Origin: Brevundimonas sp.
GTDB taxonomy: Bacteria > Pseudomonadota > Alphaproteobacteria > Caulobacterales > Caulobacteraceae
Assembly (NCBI RefSeq): GCF_029945885.1
Contig: NZ_JAQSDK010000001.1
Coordinates: 1 to 64,000, forward strand
Direction: 5' to 3'
Length of the DNA stretch: 64,000 nucleotides
The position numbers and the translations under genes are program-made. This document shows positions 41,841-50,282 of the stretch, one piece after another. Each line of letters begins with the position of its first letter. The stretch's first letter is position 1. Below the pieces are notes generated by a model. It worked only from the letters and a program-made list of their open reading frames with translations. It had not been told where the DNA came from and ran no database searches.

Positions 41841-42408
41841 GGCAGCCGGTCCGACGCTGGCCAACCGCACCGGCCTGCCGACTGACCTTCTGTATCTGCG
41901 TGATGCCTTCCCACGCGACCGCTGGACCACGGCCCTGCACCCGACGGCGGCCCACTGGCTGCAGATGCACGCCGGGTTCCGCAATCATCAGGCCCATATG
42001 ACCACTCTGGCGGGACAGTGGCGCGACCGAACGGTCGACCTCAACAGCCTGCACCAGGCCCTGATTCCGGCCCTGCAGGCCTTCCTCCAGCATCTGGACG
42101 GTCATCACCGGATCGAGACCGGCCACTATTTTCCGGCCATGCGAGCGGTTGAGCCGCGCATCGTACCCGGCCTCGACCTGCTGGACCGCGACCACAACGC
42201 CATCCACGCCCATCTGGAAACCCTGTTCCAGGCCGGTATGGGCTTCCACCAGGCGATCAGCGGCGGCGCGTCCGACGCTGCTGACCACGCCGACCGGCTG
42301 GCGGACGTCCTCGACGTCATCGCCCCGCCCCTGCTGCGCCACCTCGACGACGAGGAGGACATCGTCATCCCCCTGATCGCCCTGCGCGGTGATCCACTGG
42401 CCGGCTGA
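41833..42408 (+). CDS. Hemerythrin HHE-domain protein
   Basis: This approximately 191-residue protein has the iron-binding pattern of hemerythrin-like domains: [37 protein letters not shown] and [14 protein letters not shown]. The frame has no ATG at the right place; TTG at 41833 overlapping the mnmA stop by 8 bases is the best start. Upstream codons in this frame fall inside mnmA. It probably binds a di-iron centre and senses oxygen, NO or iron. Confidence 0.75.
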   Translation: MSEAAGPTLANRTGLPTDLLYLRDAFPRDRWTTALHPTAAHWLQMHAGFRNHQAHMTTLAGQWRDRTVDLNSLHQALIPALQAFLQHLDGHHRIETGHYFPAMRAVEPRIVPGLDLLDRDHNAIHAHLETLFQAGMGFHQAISGGASDAADHADRLADVLDVIAPPLLRHLDDEEDIVIPLIALRGDPLAG

Positions 42409-42498
42409 CCCCCACCGAACATTAAATTGCCGACAGGTCGCATCCGTTGTGATGGGATGACGCCTCATCCATGGACATTCATCCAGCAAGGATCCGCC

Positions 42499-44433
42499 AT
42501 GCGCCCGACCGTCTGCCTCGTCTCCGTCCTCGCCCTCATGGCCGCCGCTCCCGGGGTCCTGGCCCAGACTCCCGCGCCGACCGCCGTTTCCGCCGACGCC
42601 GCGACCCTTCGCACTTATACGGCCGCCGAATTCTACCAGACCCGGAACTACGGCATGTCCAGTCCCGCAGGATTGGGCTTCTCCGCGGACGGCCAGTCGA
42701 TCCTGATCAGCAGCGACGAGACGGGGGTATTCAACGCCTGGGCCCTGTCGGTCGCCGGCGGCACTCCCGTACCGCTCAGCACATCAACGACCGTGGCCAC
42801 GAGGGGCCTGAGCTATTTCCCCGGCGACGACCGCGTCCTGCTGGCGGCCGACAGCGGCGGCGGCGGCAGCGAACTGACCCACGTCTATGTCCGGGAGCTG
42901 GACGGGACTGTCCGCGACCTGACCCCGGGCGAAAACGTCAAGGCCGACCTGCTGGGCTGGAGCGCCGCGCGCGATGTCTTCTACGTGACGTCCAACCTCC
43001 GCGACCCGGAGGTTTTTGACCTCTACGCCTATGATGCCGACACCTATGAAAGCCGGCTGGTGTTTCAGAACCCCGGCATGTTCATCGCCGACATCTCGCC
43101 GGACGGGCGCTGGCTGGCCATCGACAAGCCCAACACCAGCGCCGACAGCGATGTCTATCTGGTCGACCTTCAGGGCGACGGTGAGCCGCGCCTGATCACG
43201 GCCCATGAGGGCGCTGTCGCCCACGGCACCTATGCCTTCAGCCCCGACAGCCGCCAGCTGATCTATGGCACGGACGAACATGGCGAGTTCAACCAGGCCT
43301 GGACCCATGACCTGACGACCGGGGCCAAGGCTCCGCTCATCCAGGCAGACTGGGACGTGCAGTTCGTCAGCTGGTCGCCGTCGGGACGCTATCGGGTCTC
43401 GGCGCTGAACGCGGACGCCTCGACCGAACTGACGCTGCTTGATACCCGCACGGGCCAGCCGGTCCGTCTTTCCGGCCTGCCGGCCGGCAACCTCGGCCAG
43501 GTGCGTTTCAACGCCGACGAGACCCGCATCGCCTTCACCGTCTCATCCGATACATCGCCGAACGACGTCTACACCGCCGATCTGACGACAGGGCAGGCCC
43601 GGCGACTGGTGACGGCCCTCAACCCTGACATCAACGAGGCCGATCTGGTCGAGGCAAGCATCGTCCGCTACGCCGCCTCCGACGGAACCATCATCCCGGG
43701 CGTCCTCTACCGACCGCGCGGGGCCTCCGCGGCCAATCCAGGCCCGGCGATCGTGCTGGTTCATGGCGGTCCGGGCGGCCAGAGCACCCGCGGCTACTCG
43801 CCGATGATCCAGCATCTGGTGAACCATGGCTATACCGTGCTGGCGGCCAACAACCGGGGCTCGTCCGGCTATGGCAAGACCTTCTTCCACATGGACGACC
43901 GCGCCCACGGCGAGTCCGACCTGCAGGACATTGTCGACGCCGGACAGTGGCTGCGCGACCAGGACTGGGTGGCCGACGACCAGGTGGCGGTGATGGGCGG
44001 TTCCTACGGAGGATACATGACCGCTGCGGCCCTGGCCTTCCATCCCGAGGCCTTCGAGGCCGGTGTCAACATCTTCGGCGTCACCAACTGGGTGCGCACG
44101 CTGGAATCCATTCCGGCCTGGTGGGGTCCGCAGCGCGATGCCCTCTTCGACGAGATGGGCGATCCGGCGACCGATGCCGAACGTCACCGCCGGATCTCGC
44201 CGCTGTTCCACGCCGCCAATATCCGCCGCCCGATGCTGGTGGTCCAGGGGGCCAATGACCCGCGGGTCCTGCAGGTCGAGAGTGACGAACTGGTCGCTGC
44301 CGTCCGCGCCAACAGCGTGCCCGTGGAATACGTCCTGTTCCCGGACGAGGGCCACGGCTTCCAGCGCCGCGACAACCGCATCACGGCCCAGGAGGCCTAT
44401 CTGACCTTCCTCGACCGCTACGTGCGCAAATAG
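42499..44433 (+). CDS. S9 family peptidase, exported
   Basis: This 644-residue protein has a signal peptide (CLVSVLALMAAAPGVLAQ), a beta-propeller region and a C-terminal hydrolase domain with nucleophile VMGGSYGGYMTAAA, Asp in GANDPRVLQ and His in DEGHGFQRR. It is a second S9 enzyme distinct from that at 15.6-18.0 kb. AAGGA precedes the ATG. A strong hairpin follows the stop. Confidence 0.92.
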   Translation: MRPTVCLVSVLALMAAAPGVLAQTPAPTAVSADAATLRTYTAAEFYQTRNYGMSSPAGLGFSADGQSILISSDETGVFNAWALSVAGGTPVPLSTSTTVATRGLSYFPGDDRVLLAADSGGGGSELTHVYVRELDGTVRDLTPGENVKADLLGWSAARDVFYVTSNLRDPEVFDLYAYDADTYESRLVFQNPGMFIADISPDGRWLAIDKPNTSADSDVYLVDLQGDGEPRLITAHEGAVAHGTYAFSPDSRQLIYGTDEHGEFNQAWTHDLTTGAKAPLIQADWDVQFVSWSPSGRYRVSALNADASTELTLLDTRTGQPVRLSGLPAGNLGQVRFNADETRIAFTVSSDTSPNDVYTADLTTGQARRLVTALNPDINEADLVEASIVRYAASDGTIIPGVLYRPRGASAANPGPAIVLVHGGPGGQSTRGYSPMIQHLVNHGYTVLAANNRGSSGYGKTFFHMDDRAHGESDLQDIVDAGQWLRDQDWVADDQVAVMGGSYGGYMTAAALAFHPEAFEAGVNIFGVTNWVRTLESIPAWWGPQRDALFDEMGDPATDAERHRRISPLFHAANIRRPMLVVQGANDPRVLQVESDELVAAVRANSVPVEYVLFPDEGHGFQRRDNRITAQEAYLTFLDRYVRK

Positions 44434-44442
44434 GCATCAGGC

Positions 44443-44471
44443 CGACCGGGCAGCTACGGGCTGCCCGGTCG
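44443..44471. terminator. Bidirectional hairpin terminator
   Basis: CGACCGGGCAGC at 44443-44454 and GCTGCCCGGTCG at 44460-44471 form a perfect 12-bp stem with a 5-base loop. It lies between converging stops of the S9 peptidase and MDR genes, with a short TTCC tail on the plus side. It probably stops or stabilises both transcripts. Confidence 0.7.
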
Positions 44472-44482
44472 TTCCGCGTTCC

Positions 44483-45631
44483 TCAGCCGGCGTCGAGGCT
44501 CGGGTTGATCAGGTATTTCTCGCCGGTGGCCCGCTTGTTGTAGCGGGCGATGATCTCGGGGTTCAGCGTGTCGGCCAGCGAGATTTCCGCCACATAGTGG
44601 CTGGCGAAGGTGGTCTTCAGCTCGGCGGCGACGCGCTGGCGCAGGGCCTGGGCCCGCTCCCCGCCAATCCGCGCCAGGCAGGGCGGCAGAAGCCAGCCGC
44701 CGACGCCCCAGCTCATGCCGAAGGCGCGGTTCAGAACCGTCGGTCCGGTGTCCAGCATCCCGTAGATATAGACCTGTTTGTGCACGGTGGAGCCGTAGCG
44801 GCTGTAGGTCGTGGCCGTCTTGTTGGCCGCCACCTCCATCGCCGTCAGGATCTGGCCGGCCAGGGTGCCGCCGCCGATGGCGTCAAAGGCCAGGGTCGCC
44901 CCGGTCTCGACCAGGGCCGCGATCAGATCGGCCATGAAGGTCGGGCTGGTCGAGTCACAGATGTGCTTCGCGCCGAGGCCGCGCAGGATCTCGGCCTGGG
45001 CCTCGCTGCGCACGATATTGACCAGTTCGATGCGATCGGCCTGGCAGACCTTGTTCAGCATCTGGCCGAGGTTCGACGCCGCCGCCGTATGCACAAGGGC
45101 CGTATGCCCTTCCAGCCGCATGGTCTCGACCATGCACAGGCTGGTCAGCGGATTGACGAAGCAGGACGCCCCCTCGGCAGCCGTCGTATCGGCCGGCAGC
45201 GGCAGGCAGGTATTGGCACCCACCGTGCGGTACTGGCCGAACATCGAGCCGCCGAACAGGGCGACGGTCCGGCCCATCAGGCCCTGGGCCGCTTCCGAAC
45301 TGCCGGCGGCGATCACCGTACCCGCGCCCTCATTGCCGACGGTCATCGACTCATCAAGGCGCCCGCCCATGGCCCGCATGCCCGCGGCCGGGATCTGGGC
45401 CGTGGTCACCGGATTGCCGGCCGGGCCCGACATCGTCGCCGTGCTCATGTCAGCCGCCCCGACCAGCAGGGCCAGGTCGGAGGGGTTGATCGGAGCCGCC
45501 TCGATTCGGACCACCACCTCGTCCGGTCCCGGAGCAACGACCTCGACCCTGGCGAGCGACAGTTCCAGCTCACCGGATTTGCGGACGAGGCTGCGCAGCT
45601 GAAGGCCGTGGGTCGGGACGGAATTGGTCAT
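44483..45631 (-). CDS. Zinc-binding-family (MDR) alcohol dehydrogenase/quinone oxidoreductase
   Basis: This 382-residue protein has the GroES-like N-terminus (GPDEVVVRIEAAPINPSDLA) and a Rossmann NAD(P) domain (ALVHTAAASNLGQML, then LAFDAIGGGTLAGQI). The catalytic-zinc Cys/His positions of true alcohol dehydrogenases are not evident, so a quinone- or enoyl-reductase role is more likely. The HxlR-type regulator starts upstream on the same strand with an 84-bp gap, so the two may be linked. Confidence 0.85.
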   Translation of the reverse strand: MTNSVPTHGLQLRSLVRKSGELELSLARVEVVAPGPDEVVVRIEAAPINPSDLALLVGAADMSTATMSGPAGNPVTTAQIPAAGMRAMGGRLDESMTVGNEGAGTVIAAGSSEAAQGLMGRTVALFGGSMFGQYRTVGANTCLPLPADTTAAEGASCFVNPLTSLCMVETMRLEGHTALVHTAAASNLGQMLNKVCQADRIELVNIVRSEAQAEILRGLGAKHICDSTSPTFMADLIAALVETGATLAFDAIGGGTLAGQILTAMEVAANKTATTYSRYGSTVHKQVYIYGMLDTGPTVLNRAFGMSWGVGGWLLPPCLARIGGERAQALRQRVAAELKTTFASHYVAEISLADTLNPEIIARYNKRATGEKYLINPSLDAG

Positions 45632-45715
45632 GGAAGCTCCTTGGCCGGGACAAACCGGCAGGGTGGTCGGGATGATGAAACCGGCCGGAACCGGTCAGGC
45701 GTGATCAGGTCGTGA

Positions 45716-46207
45716 TCAGGCGGCGTCTTCACGGGGCATGACGTCACCCACGGTGGCGCAGTTCTCGACCCGGGTCAGGATGACGTCGCGCGGTTTGACG
45801 ATTTCGCCGCAGCAGCCGCAGGCGATCTTGGGGTCCAGCGACTGGCCGCAAGCCTTGTGAATCATGTCGATGCCGGAGTCGGTGTCACCATAGACGTGTT
45901 TGTTGCCCCAGGCGTGCAGGGTCACCAGTACGGCGTAGAGATCCTTGCCGCGCGCGGTCAGCACATACTCATTACGCGGCGGGCGTTCGGAATAGAGTTT
46001 CGGCTCCAGCACCCCGTGCTGGACCAGGGTCTTGAGCCGCGAGGCCAGAACGTTGCGGGCCACGCCCAGCCGCTCCTGCCACTGTTCGAAACGGCTGACG
46101 CCCTGGAAGGCGTCGCGGATCACCAGCAGCGTCCACGGATCGCCGATCACCTCCAGCGTCGCGGCGATGGAACAGCTCTGTCGGGAATAGTCTGCGGTAC
46201 GGCCCAT
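45716..46207 (-). CDS. HxlR-family winged-helix regulator
   Basis: This 163-residue protein has the HxlR core (CSIAATLEVIGDPWTLLVIRDA, RNVLASRLKTLVQHGVLE, YVLTARGKDLYAVL). The C-terminal extension carries CGCCGE, a possible redox or metal site, in addition to the N-terminal Cys common in the family. Start 46207 gives the usual length. A perfect inverted repeat 30 bp upstream is a candidate self-operator. It probably controls the MDR gene next to it. Confidence 0.88.
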   Translation of the reverse strand: MGRTADYSRQSCSIAATLEVIGDPWTLLVIRDAFQGVSRFEQWQERLGVARNVLASRLKTLVQHGVLEPKLYSERPPRNEYVLTARGKDLYAVLVTLHAWGNKHVYGDTDSGIDMIHKACGQSLDPKIACGCCGEIVKPRDVILTRVENCATVGDVMPREDAA

Positions 46208-46235
46208 GGCGTGAAAGTGACCCCGCGTCATCCTT

Positions 46236-46254
46236 TTGGCAAGAGGGTTGCCAA
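46236..46254. promoter_or_regulatory. Inverted repeat upstream of the HxlR gene
   Basis: TTGGCAA at 46236-46242 and TTGCCAA at 46248-46254 are perfect complements with a 5-base spacer, 29 bp before the HxlR start. Dimeric winged-helix regulators bind such sites, so it is a candidate operator. Confidence 0.45.
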
Positions 46255-46408
46255 TCTAAACCCACTAAGTCAGTATCTTTTGGCTACGGACTCGCTTTCG
46301 CTGTTCCGACATCGACGGCGTTTCCTGTATCCCTCGACTTCGGGCGGAAGCCTGCCGGTCCGGCACCGGCCTTCCGCCCGCCTTTCGTTCACCCGGCCCG
46401 CGGATCCC

Positions 46409-47245
46409 ATGACCGACCAGACCCTGACCCAGGCCCTGACCCTGACCCCCGATGGCGACAAGGGTCTGATCGCGCAGCTCAGCGGGGCCTTCTCCAATGC
46501 GCCCCAGGCGATGCCGCCGGAAAAGGGCGCGCCGTTCGGCGGCCTGATGGCGGCCCTGGCCGGGACCGCGGCACGACAGGGGCTCGACCTCGAGACCCCC
46601 CTGCGCAGCCTGACCGTCCAGTATCTGGCCGCGGCCCGGTTCGCGCCCGTCACCTTCGTGCCGACCCTGCTGCGGGGCGGGCGCAATATCGCCTATGCGA
46701 TGGTCGCCGCCGGCCAGCCGGATCGCCCGGCCCTGCAGGCCCTGGCCACCTTCGGGCGTGACGTTCCCGGCCCGGAACTGGTCCCGCTTGTCGCCGCCGC
46801 GGTCCCGCTCGACCAGATCGAGACCACCCCGCTGGACGCCCGGTTCGGCCCCTGGTTTTCCCGTCATGTCGAGCACCGGTTCGAGTCCGGTCCGCGCCTG
46901 TTCGGCCAGAACCCGCCGGAGGCTCCGGTCCTGCGGCTCTGGATGCGCACCCGCGACGGCCGTCCGCTGGACGAGGCCCGGCTGCTGTTCCTGCTGGACG
47001 GGATCTATCCGACCTACTGGACTGCCCTGCCCGCCCCGCCGGTCATCTCGGCCAGCGTTGACCTGCGGGCCGACCTGTTCGGCGACCTGACGCCGGACAC
47101 CTCGCCGGACGGCTGGGCCTTTTTTGAGTTCCGCACGATGGATGTGGGCGGCGGCTGGGCGGTCGAGGACGGGATCGCCTACGCCCCCGACGGCCGACCC
47201 CTGGCCCTGGTGCGACAGCGGCGCAAATTGATGCCGGCGCGCTGA
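46409..47245 (+). CDS. Acyl-CoA thioesterase family protein (double hot dog)
   Basis: This 278-residue protein fits the TesB-like/3HCDH-hotdog thioesterase family: GAPFGGLMAALAGTAARQ near residue 40, SLTVQYLAAARFAPVTF, and in the second half WMRTRDGRPLDEARLLFLLD and FEFRTMDVGGGWAVEDG. The frame is open far upstream, but 46409 is the natural start; earlier residues are antisense to the HxlR gene. It is cytoplasmic and its substrate is unknown. Confidence 0.85.
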   Translation: MTDQTLTQALTLTPDGDKGLIAQLSGAFSNAPQAMPPEKGAPFGGLMAALAGTAARQGLDLETPLRSLTVQYLAAARFAPVTFVPTLLRGGRNIAYAMVAAGQPDRPALQALATFGRDVPGPELVPLVAAAVPLDQIETTPLDARFGPWFSRHVEHRFESGPRLFGQNPPEAPVLRLWMRTRDGRPLDEARLLFLLDGIYPTYWTALPAPPVISASVDLRADLFGDLTPDTSPDGWAFFEFRTMDVGGGWAVEDGIAYAPDGRPLALVRQRRKLMPAR

Positions 47246-48817
47246 TCACCCGGCGATAGAAAAGACCACGGATACCCGCACGCCGGGCGACAGCGGCTCG
47301 ACCAAAAGTTCACCGGCGAGCTTGGTCACCATGGCATGGACGACCTTCATCCCCAGCCCCGACCCCTTGGCCTTGGTCGCCGGATCGAAACCGGCCCCGT
47401 CGTCCTCGACCTCGAGCCACAATGTCTGATCCTCGCGGCGAAGGCGCACCCGGATGTCACCCGGGTGGTCGGGCGGATAGGCATATTTGGCGGCATTGCT
47501 GACCAGTTCGACCAGCACCACCCCGACCGAGATCGCGCGGTCCGTATCGGTACGGACCTCAACCGCCTCTACCTCCAGCCGACGGCCGCCCGCCTCAAAG
47601 GCATCGGCCAGACCCTCGGTGAGGGTCTCGATATAGGCCTTGAGCTCGACCCCATCGACGGAGTCATCCGTGTAGAGCCGCTGGTGCACACGGGACACGG
47701 CCAGAATTCGCGCCCGGGTCGCGACCAGTGCCGCCCTCGCCTTGGGATCCGTCACCGCCTGGGCTTGCAGATAGACGAAAGAGGCGACCAGTTGCAGGCT
47801 GTTGGCCGCGCGATGGTTCACCTCCTTCAGCAACAGGTCCGAGCGCGTCCTGGCCCGTTGGGCCGCTTCCAGCAGGCGATCCTGCCAGTGCCACGCCAGG
47901 CTCAGCAGGGCGGTGAGGAACAGCCCGATCATCAGGATCGCGATCGGCACTCCGCTCTGACCCAGCCCTCTGGGCGCGGACATTTCCAGCCGCCAGGTCT
48001 GACCGCCGAAACTGACCTCCCGAACGGTCGAAAACCCGGCCCCCGCGGGCGATACCGGCCGGGCAGGCCACAGCACGGTTCCATCGGCTCCGCCCTCCCG
48101 GACGGTAACGTTCCGGATCTCCGGACCGGCTTCTGCAGCGAAAACCCCGTCGAAGAAATCCCGGGCCCGGAACGGCGCATAGATCCATCCCTGGAAGACT
48201 CCGTCGGCGCGGGATAGCGGCAGATAGACCAGGAAACCGGGCTGCCTGTCCGTATCCATCTCCTGAACCAGGGTCACGGCCGAAGTGCTGGCGGGAACGT
48301 CCAGTGTCCGCGCGCGTCGCATGGCCTCGCGACGGATTGGCTCCGAGTACATATCATACCCCAGCGCCGCCAGGTTGCGCCGGTCCAGCGGCTGCAGAAA
48401 AACGATGGCACTCTCGCCACTGGCCGTGTCCGGCCATAGCCGGGTCCCGACGGGCAGATCACGCCGGACCTCCGCCCGGGCACCGGGACTGTCGAGCCAG
48501 GCCGCATACCCGATGCCCTGTACGCCCGGATATCGCTCGATCAGGTCCAGTGACGCGATGAAATTCTGAAACTCAACGGGTGTGACCTCATCGCTGGCAG
48601 CAAACAGTCCCACGGTCGCACGAAGCAGGGCGACATAGGTGTCGAACCGCCCCTCAACCGCAGACTGGACGCCGTCAGCCTGGCGTTCGAAACCTTCATT
48701 CTGCCGGCCGAAAGCAACGCGTTCCGCCCAGACGGCCACGACCAGGGTCAGGGCGATACCGAGCAGCGCCACCCACACGGCCTGCGTCATTCGAATTTTT
48801 CGCACGCCTGACGCCAC
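47246..48817 (-). CDS. CHASE-domain sensor histidine kinase (HisKA_2 type)
   Basis: This 523-residue kinase has membrane helix 1 (VWVALLGIALTLVVAVW), a periplasmic CHASE domain (FIASLDLIERYPGVQGIGYAAW, about 80-270), membrane helix 2 (GVPIAILMIGLFLTALLSLAW), then a HisKA_2 region with EVNHRAANSLQLVASFV and an ATPase domain (NAAKYAYPPDHPG, DDGAGFDPATKAKGSGLGM). The GTG start has GGAGA upstream. CHASE domains bind small extracellular ligands. No response regulator is adjacent. Confidence 0.9.
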   Translation of the reverse strand: MASGVRKIRMTQAVWVALLGIALTLVVAVWAERVAFGRQNEGFERQADGVQSAVEGRFDTYVALLRATVGLFAASDEVTPVEFQNFIASLDLIERYPGVQGIGYAAWLDSPGARAEVRRDLPVGTRLWPDTASGESAIVFLQPLDRRNLAALGYDMYSEPIRREAMRRARTLDVPASTSAVTLVQEMDTDRQPGFLVYLPLSRADGVFQGWIYAPFRARDFFDGVFAAEAGPEIRNVTVREGGADGTVLWPARPVSPAGAGFSTVREVSFGGQTWRLEMSAPRGLGQSGVPIAILMIGLFLTALLSLAWHWQDRLLEAAQRARTRSDLLLKEVNHRAANSLQLVASFVYLQAQAVTDPKARAALVATRARILAVSRVHQRLYTDDSVDGVELKAYIETLTEGLADAFEAGGRRLEVEAVEVRTDTDRAISVGVVLVELVSNAAKYAYPPDHPGDIRVRLRREDQTLWLEVEDDGAGFDPATKAKGSGLGMKVVHAMVTKLAGELLVEPLSPGVRVSVVFSIAG

Positions 48818-48944
48818 TTGCGATGCTCTCCCTGACTCCTAAGTCTACAGCACCATTAAAAGAAACCCGCACCACAATCCGCGTCGCTTGCCGGAGCGTG
48901 GGCCAGGCGCTACGCCGCAGCGGTCCGCATCGTCAGGAGCCCCC

Positions 48945-50135
48945 ATGCCCACGCCCACCGATCCCGTCGTCATCTGCGCCTTTGCCCGCACGCCGATGGG
49001 GGCCTTCCAGGGGGCCCTGTCCGGGGTCAAGGCCACCGACCTGGGCGCGGCTGCGGTCAGGGCGGCGGTCGAACGGGCCGGAATCGACCCGGCGAAGATC
49101 GAACAGATCTTCATGGGCTGCGTCCTGCCCGCCGGTCTCGGCCAGGCCCCGGCCCGTCAGGCCGCGATCGGGGCCGGCCTCGGCCTCCATGTCGAGGCCA
49201 CGACGGTCAACAAGATGTGCGGCTCGGGCATGCAGGCCACGATGATGGCCCATGACGCCCTGCTGGCCGGCACGGCCCGGGTGATCGTCGCCGGCGGCAT
49301 GGAGTCGATGACCGGTGCCCCCTACGTCATGGCCAAACACCGTGGCGGGGCCCGGATCGGCCACGACGTCATCTCCGACAGCATGTTCCTCGACGGTCTC
49401 GAGGACGCTTATGAGCCCGGCAAGCTGATGGGGGCCTTCGCCGAGGACGCCGCCGGCCAGTACCAGTTCACGCGCGAGGCCCAGGACGCCTATGCGATCG
49501 AAAGCCTGACCCGCGCCCGCGCCGCCATCGAAAGCGGGGCCTTCAAGGCCGAGATCACCCCGGTCGAGGTCAAGACCCGCAAGGGCAGCGAGACCGTCAG
49601 CATCGACGAACAGCCGGGCAAGGCCGACCCGTCCAGGATTCCGACCCTGAAACCCGCCTTCGCCAAGGACGGCACCATCACCGCCGCCAACGCCTCCTCG
49701 ATCTCGGACGGGGCCGCCGCCCTGGTGATGATGCGCGAGTCGACGGCGAAAACCCTCGGCCTGCCGGTCGTCGCCCGGATCGTCGCCCATGCCGCCCATG
49801 CCCATGAGCCGGGCCTGTTCACCACCGCCCCGGTTCCGGCGATGCAGAAGGCCCTGAAGAAGGCCGGCTGGTCGGTCGAGGACGTCGACCTGTGGGAAGT
49901 CAACGAGGCCTTCGCCGTCGTGGCCATGATCGCCATGCAGGAACTGAACATCCCGCACGACAAGCTGAACGTGAACGGCGGGGCCACGGCCCTGGGCCAT
50001 CCGATCGGGGCCTCCGGCGCGCGCATCATCGCCACCCTGCTGTCGGCCCTGCAGGCGAGCGGCGGCAAGAAGGGCATGGCCTCCCTGTGCATCGGCGGTG
50101 GTGAAGCCACAGCGATCGCAGTGGAGCTTGTCTGA
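48945..50135 (+). CDS. Acetyl-CoA acetyltransferase (thiolase)
   Basis: This 396-residue thiolase has the acyl-enzyme Cys in NKMCGSGMQATM, His in GGATALGHPIGASGAR and the C-terminal Cys in LCIGGGEATA. It condenses or cleaves acetoacetyl-CoA, connecting to ketone-body or PHB metabolism; scoAB is elsewhere in the window. Start 48945 follows CAGGAG; the upstream ATG at 48888 is poorly placed. Confidence 0.93.
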   Translation: MPTPTDPVVICAFARTPMGAFQGALSGVKATDLGAAAVRAAVERAGIDPAKIEQIFMGCVLPAGLGQAPARQAAIGAGLGLHVEATTVNKMCGSGMQATMMAHDALLAGTARVIVAGGMESMTGAPYVMAKHRGGARIGHDVISDSMFLDGLEDAYEPGKLMGAFAEDAAGQYQFTREAQDAYAIESLTRARAAIESGAFKAEITPVEVKTRKGSETVSIDEQPGKADPSRIPTLKPAFAKDGTITAANASSISDGAAALVMMRESTAKTLGLPVVARIVAHAAHAHEPGLFTTAPVPAMQKALKKAGWSVEDVDLWEVNEAFAVVAMIAMQELNIPHDKLNVNGGATALGHPIGASGARIIATLLSALQASGGKKGMASLCIGGGEATAIAVELV

Positions 50136-50282
50136 ACCCACCCGCGCCGCGAAGCTGCCCCCGGCAGGGCCGCGGTCAGGGCAGCGTGGCTGGATTACAC
50201 AGACGTAACGTTCCGCCGCTTGCGCAGGATTCGCCCCCCGTTAAGGTTGCCCCGGGTTTTCAGGTAACAGACGGTGTTTCGG

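Noticed and set aside
45857-46408. N-terminal extension of the thioesterase frame
   Set aside because: These codons are antisense to the HxlR gene and the intergenic region; the family start is at 46409.
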